Shown here: piece after piece, positions 4,744 to 5,057 of the stretch | Layout: each line of letters begins with the position of its first letter | How positions within the stretch are numbered: position 1 is the stretch's first letter | From: Chitinophagaceae bacterium | GTDB taxonomy: Bacteria; Bacteroidota; Bacteroidia; Chitinophagales; Chitinophagaceae | DNA length: 5,057 nucleotides | Direction of reading: 5' to 3' | Assembly (NCBI GenBank): GCA_025455245.1 | Contig: JALOMX010000213.1 | Span: 1 to 5,057, forward strand | Notes under the pieces: generated by a model | Database searches by the model: none | What the model saw: the letters and a program-made list of their open reading frames with translations, nothing else | What the model was told of the DNA's origin: nothing | Made by a program: the position numbers and the translations under genes

Positions 4744-5057
4744 ATGAAAAAGGCACTTATTCAATTACATATTGCTGTTTTTTTATGGGGATTCACCGGG
4801 GTACTTGGTCGCCTTATTAGTTTGTTTGGTGGCGAATGTTTTTTACGGTTGTTACGCTGGTTGCCCTTCGGTTTTTTTTCAAAGAATTTGAAAGAATATC
4901 CTTTAAAGATGCCCTGCGGATTGGTGGGGTTGGCGCCCTTGTTGCCATTCATTGGGTGGCTTTTTACGGAAGTATAAAAATGGCGAATGTGTCTATTGCC
5001 CTTACCTGTATGGCGGCAGGGGGAATATTTACCGCCCTTGCAGAGCCTTTTGCCTTT
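4744..5057 (+). pseudogene. EamA/DMT-family transporter, frame-disrupted and cut by the window edge
   Basis: The first 27 codons from ATG 4744 encode MKKALIQLHIAVFLWGFTGV and then LGRLISL, the typical first membrane segment of Bacteroidota EamA (drug/metabolite transporter superfamily) proteins. That frame then loses similarity and stops at 4975-4977. From 4821 another frame, open for 79 codons to the window end, carries the expected continuation: FVWWRMFFTVV (second segment), a hydrophilic loop KEFERISFKDAL, IGGVGALVAIHWVAFYGSI (third segment) and VSIALTCMAAGGIFTALAEP (fourth). A TAG at 4818-4820 closes this second frame on its left. Relatives usually have about four or five residues between LISL and VWWR that are missing here, so a deletion of about 10 or 13 bases fits better than a single-base error. 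EamA proteins have ten membrane segments and about 280-300 residues and move small metabolites; the substrate is not predictable. The gene is either inactive in this strain or affected by an assembly error. The C-terminal half lies outside the window. Confidence 0.82.

Noticed and set aside
4744..4977. Intact 77-residue small membrane protein
   Set aside because: Only the first 27 residues resemble a family. The rest is out of frame relative to the conserved EamA continuation, so this is a frameshift product and not a separate gene.

Overview
The window looks like a piece of a Bacteroidota chromosome, probably from a genome or metagenome of moderate GC content. The evidence is indirect. No gene start has a clear Shine-Dalgarno sequence. 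Several starts are preceded by boxes close to the Bacteroidota -7 consensus TAnnTTTG. The gene content (Mpl-type Mur ligase, YtxJ-type bacilliredoxin, DnaQ-like exonuclease with an ExoX-type tail, polyprenol-phosphate mannose synthase, EamA transporter) also fits that phylum. I cannot place it at genus level.

Left part, minus strand: an NAD(P)-binding, NmrA/BVR-B-like protein runs off the left edge (1-443). It is followed by a gene-poor stretch of about 590 bases (444-1033). The first part of that stretch is very AT-rich (20-30% GC at 541-660). Its second part (about 690-990) rises to about 47% GC, is full of short hairpins, and has the look of a structured RNA. Several short sequence blocks in it occur in the same order as in domain I of group II introns, but no reverse transcriptase or domain V is visible. 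A strong hairpin with T-rich flanks (1012-1048) closes this part. Next come two minus-strand genes that appear to form a small operon: a 38-residue lipoprotein (1403-1519) and a YtxJ-like bacilliredoxin (1034-1384).

Right part, plus strand: four collinear genes separated by 63-90 bases. They are an Mpl-like peptidoglycan-recycling ligase (1586-2944), a DEDDh 3'-5' exonuclease with a C-terminal ExoX-type domain (3010-3777), a Dpm1-like family 2 glycosyltransferase that seems to start at a TTG codon (3868-4680), and an EamA/DMT transporter running off the right edge (4744-5057). The transporter is frame-disrupted: conserved sequence switches from one reading frame to another near 4821, with the signature of a small deletion.

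Functionally, Mpl and the mannose synthase both belong to envelope building and recycling. The exonuclease is a DNA or RNA maintenance enzyme. The minus-strand pair points to thiol redox homeostasis, probably with bacillithiol. No tRNA, rRNA, CRISPR array, complete insertion sequence or defence system was seen. The items most worth a second look are the structured, intron-like intergenic RNA and the broken transporter.
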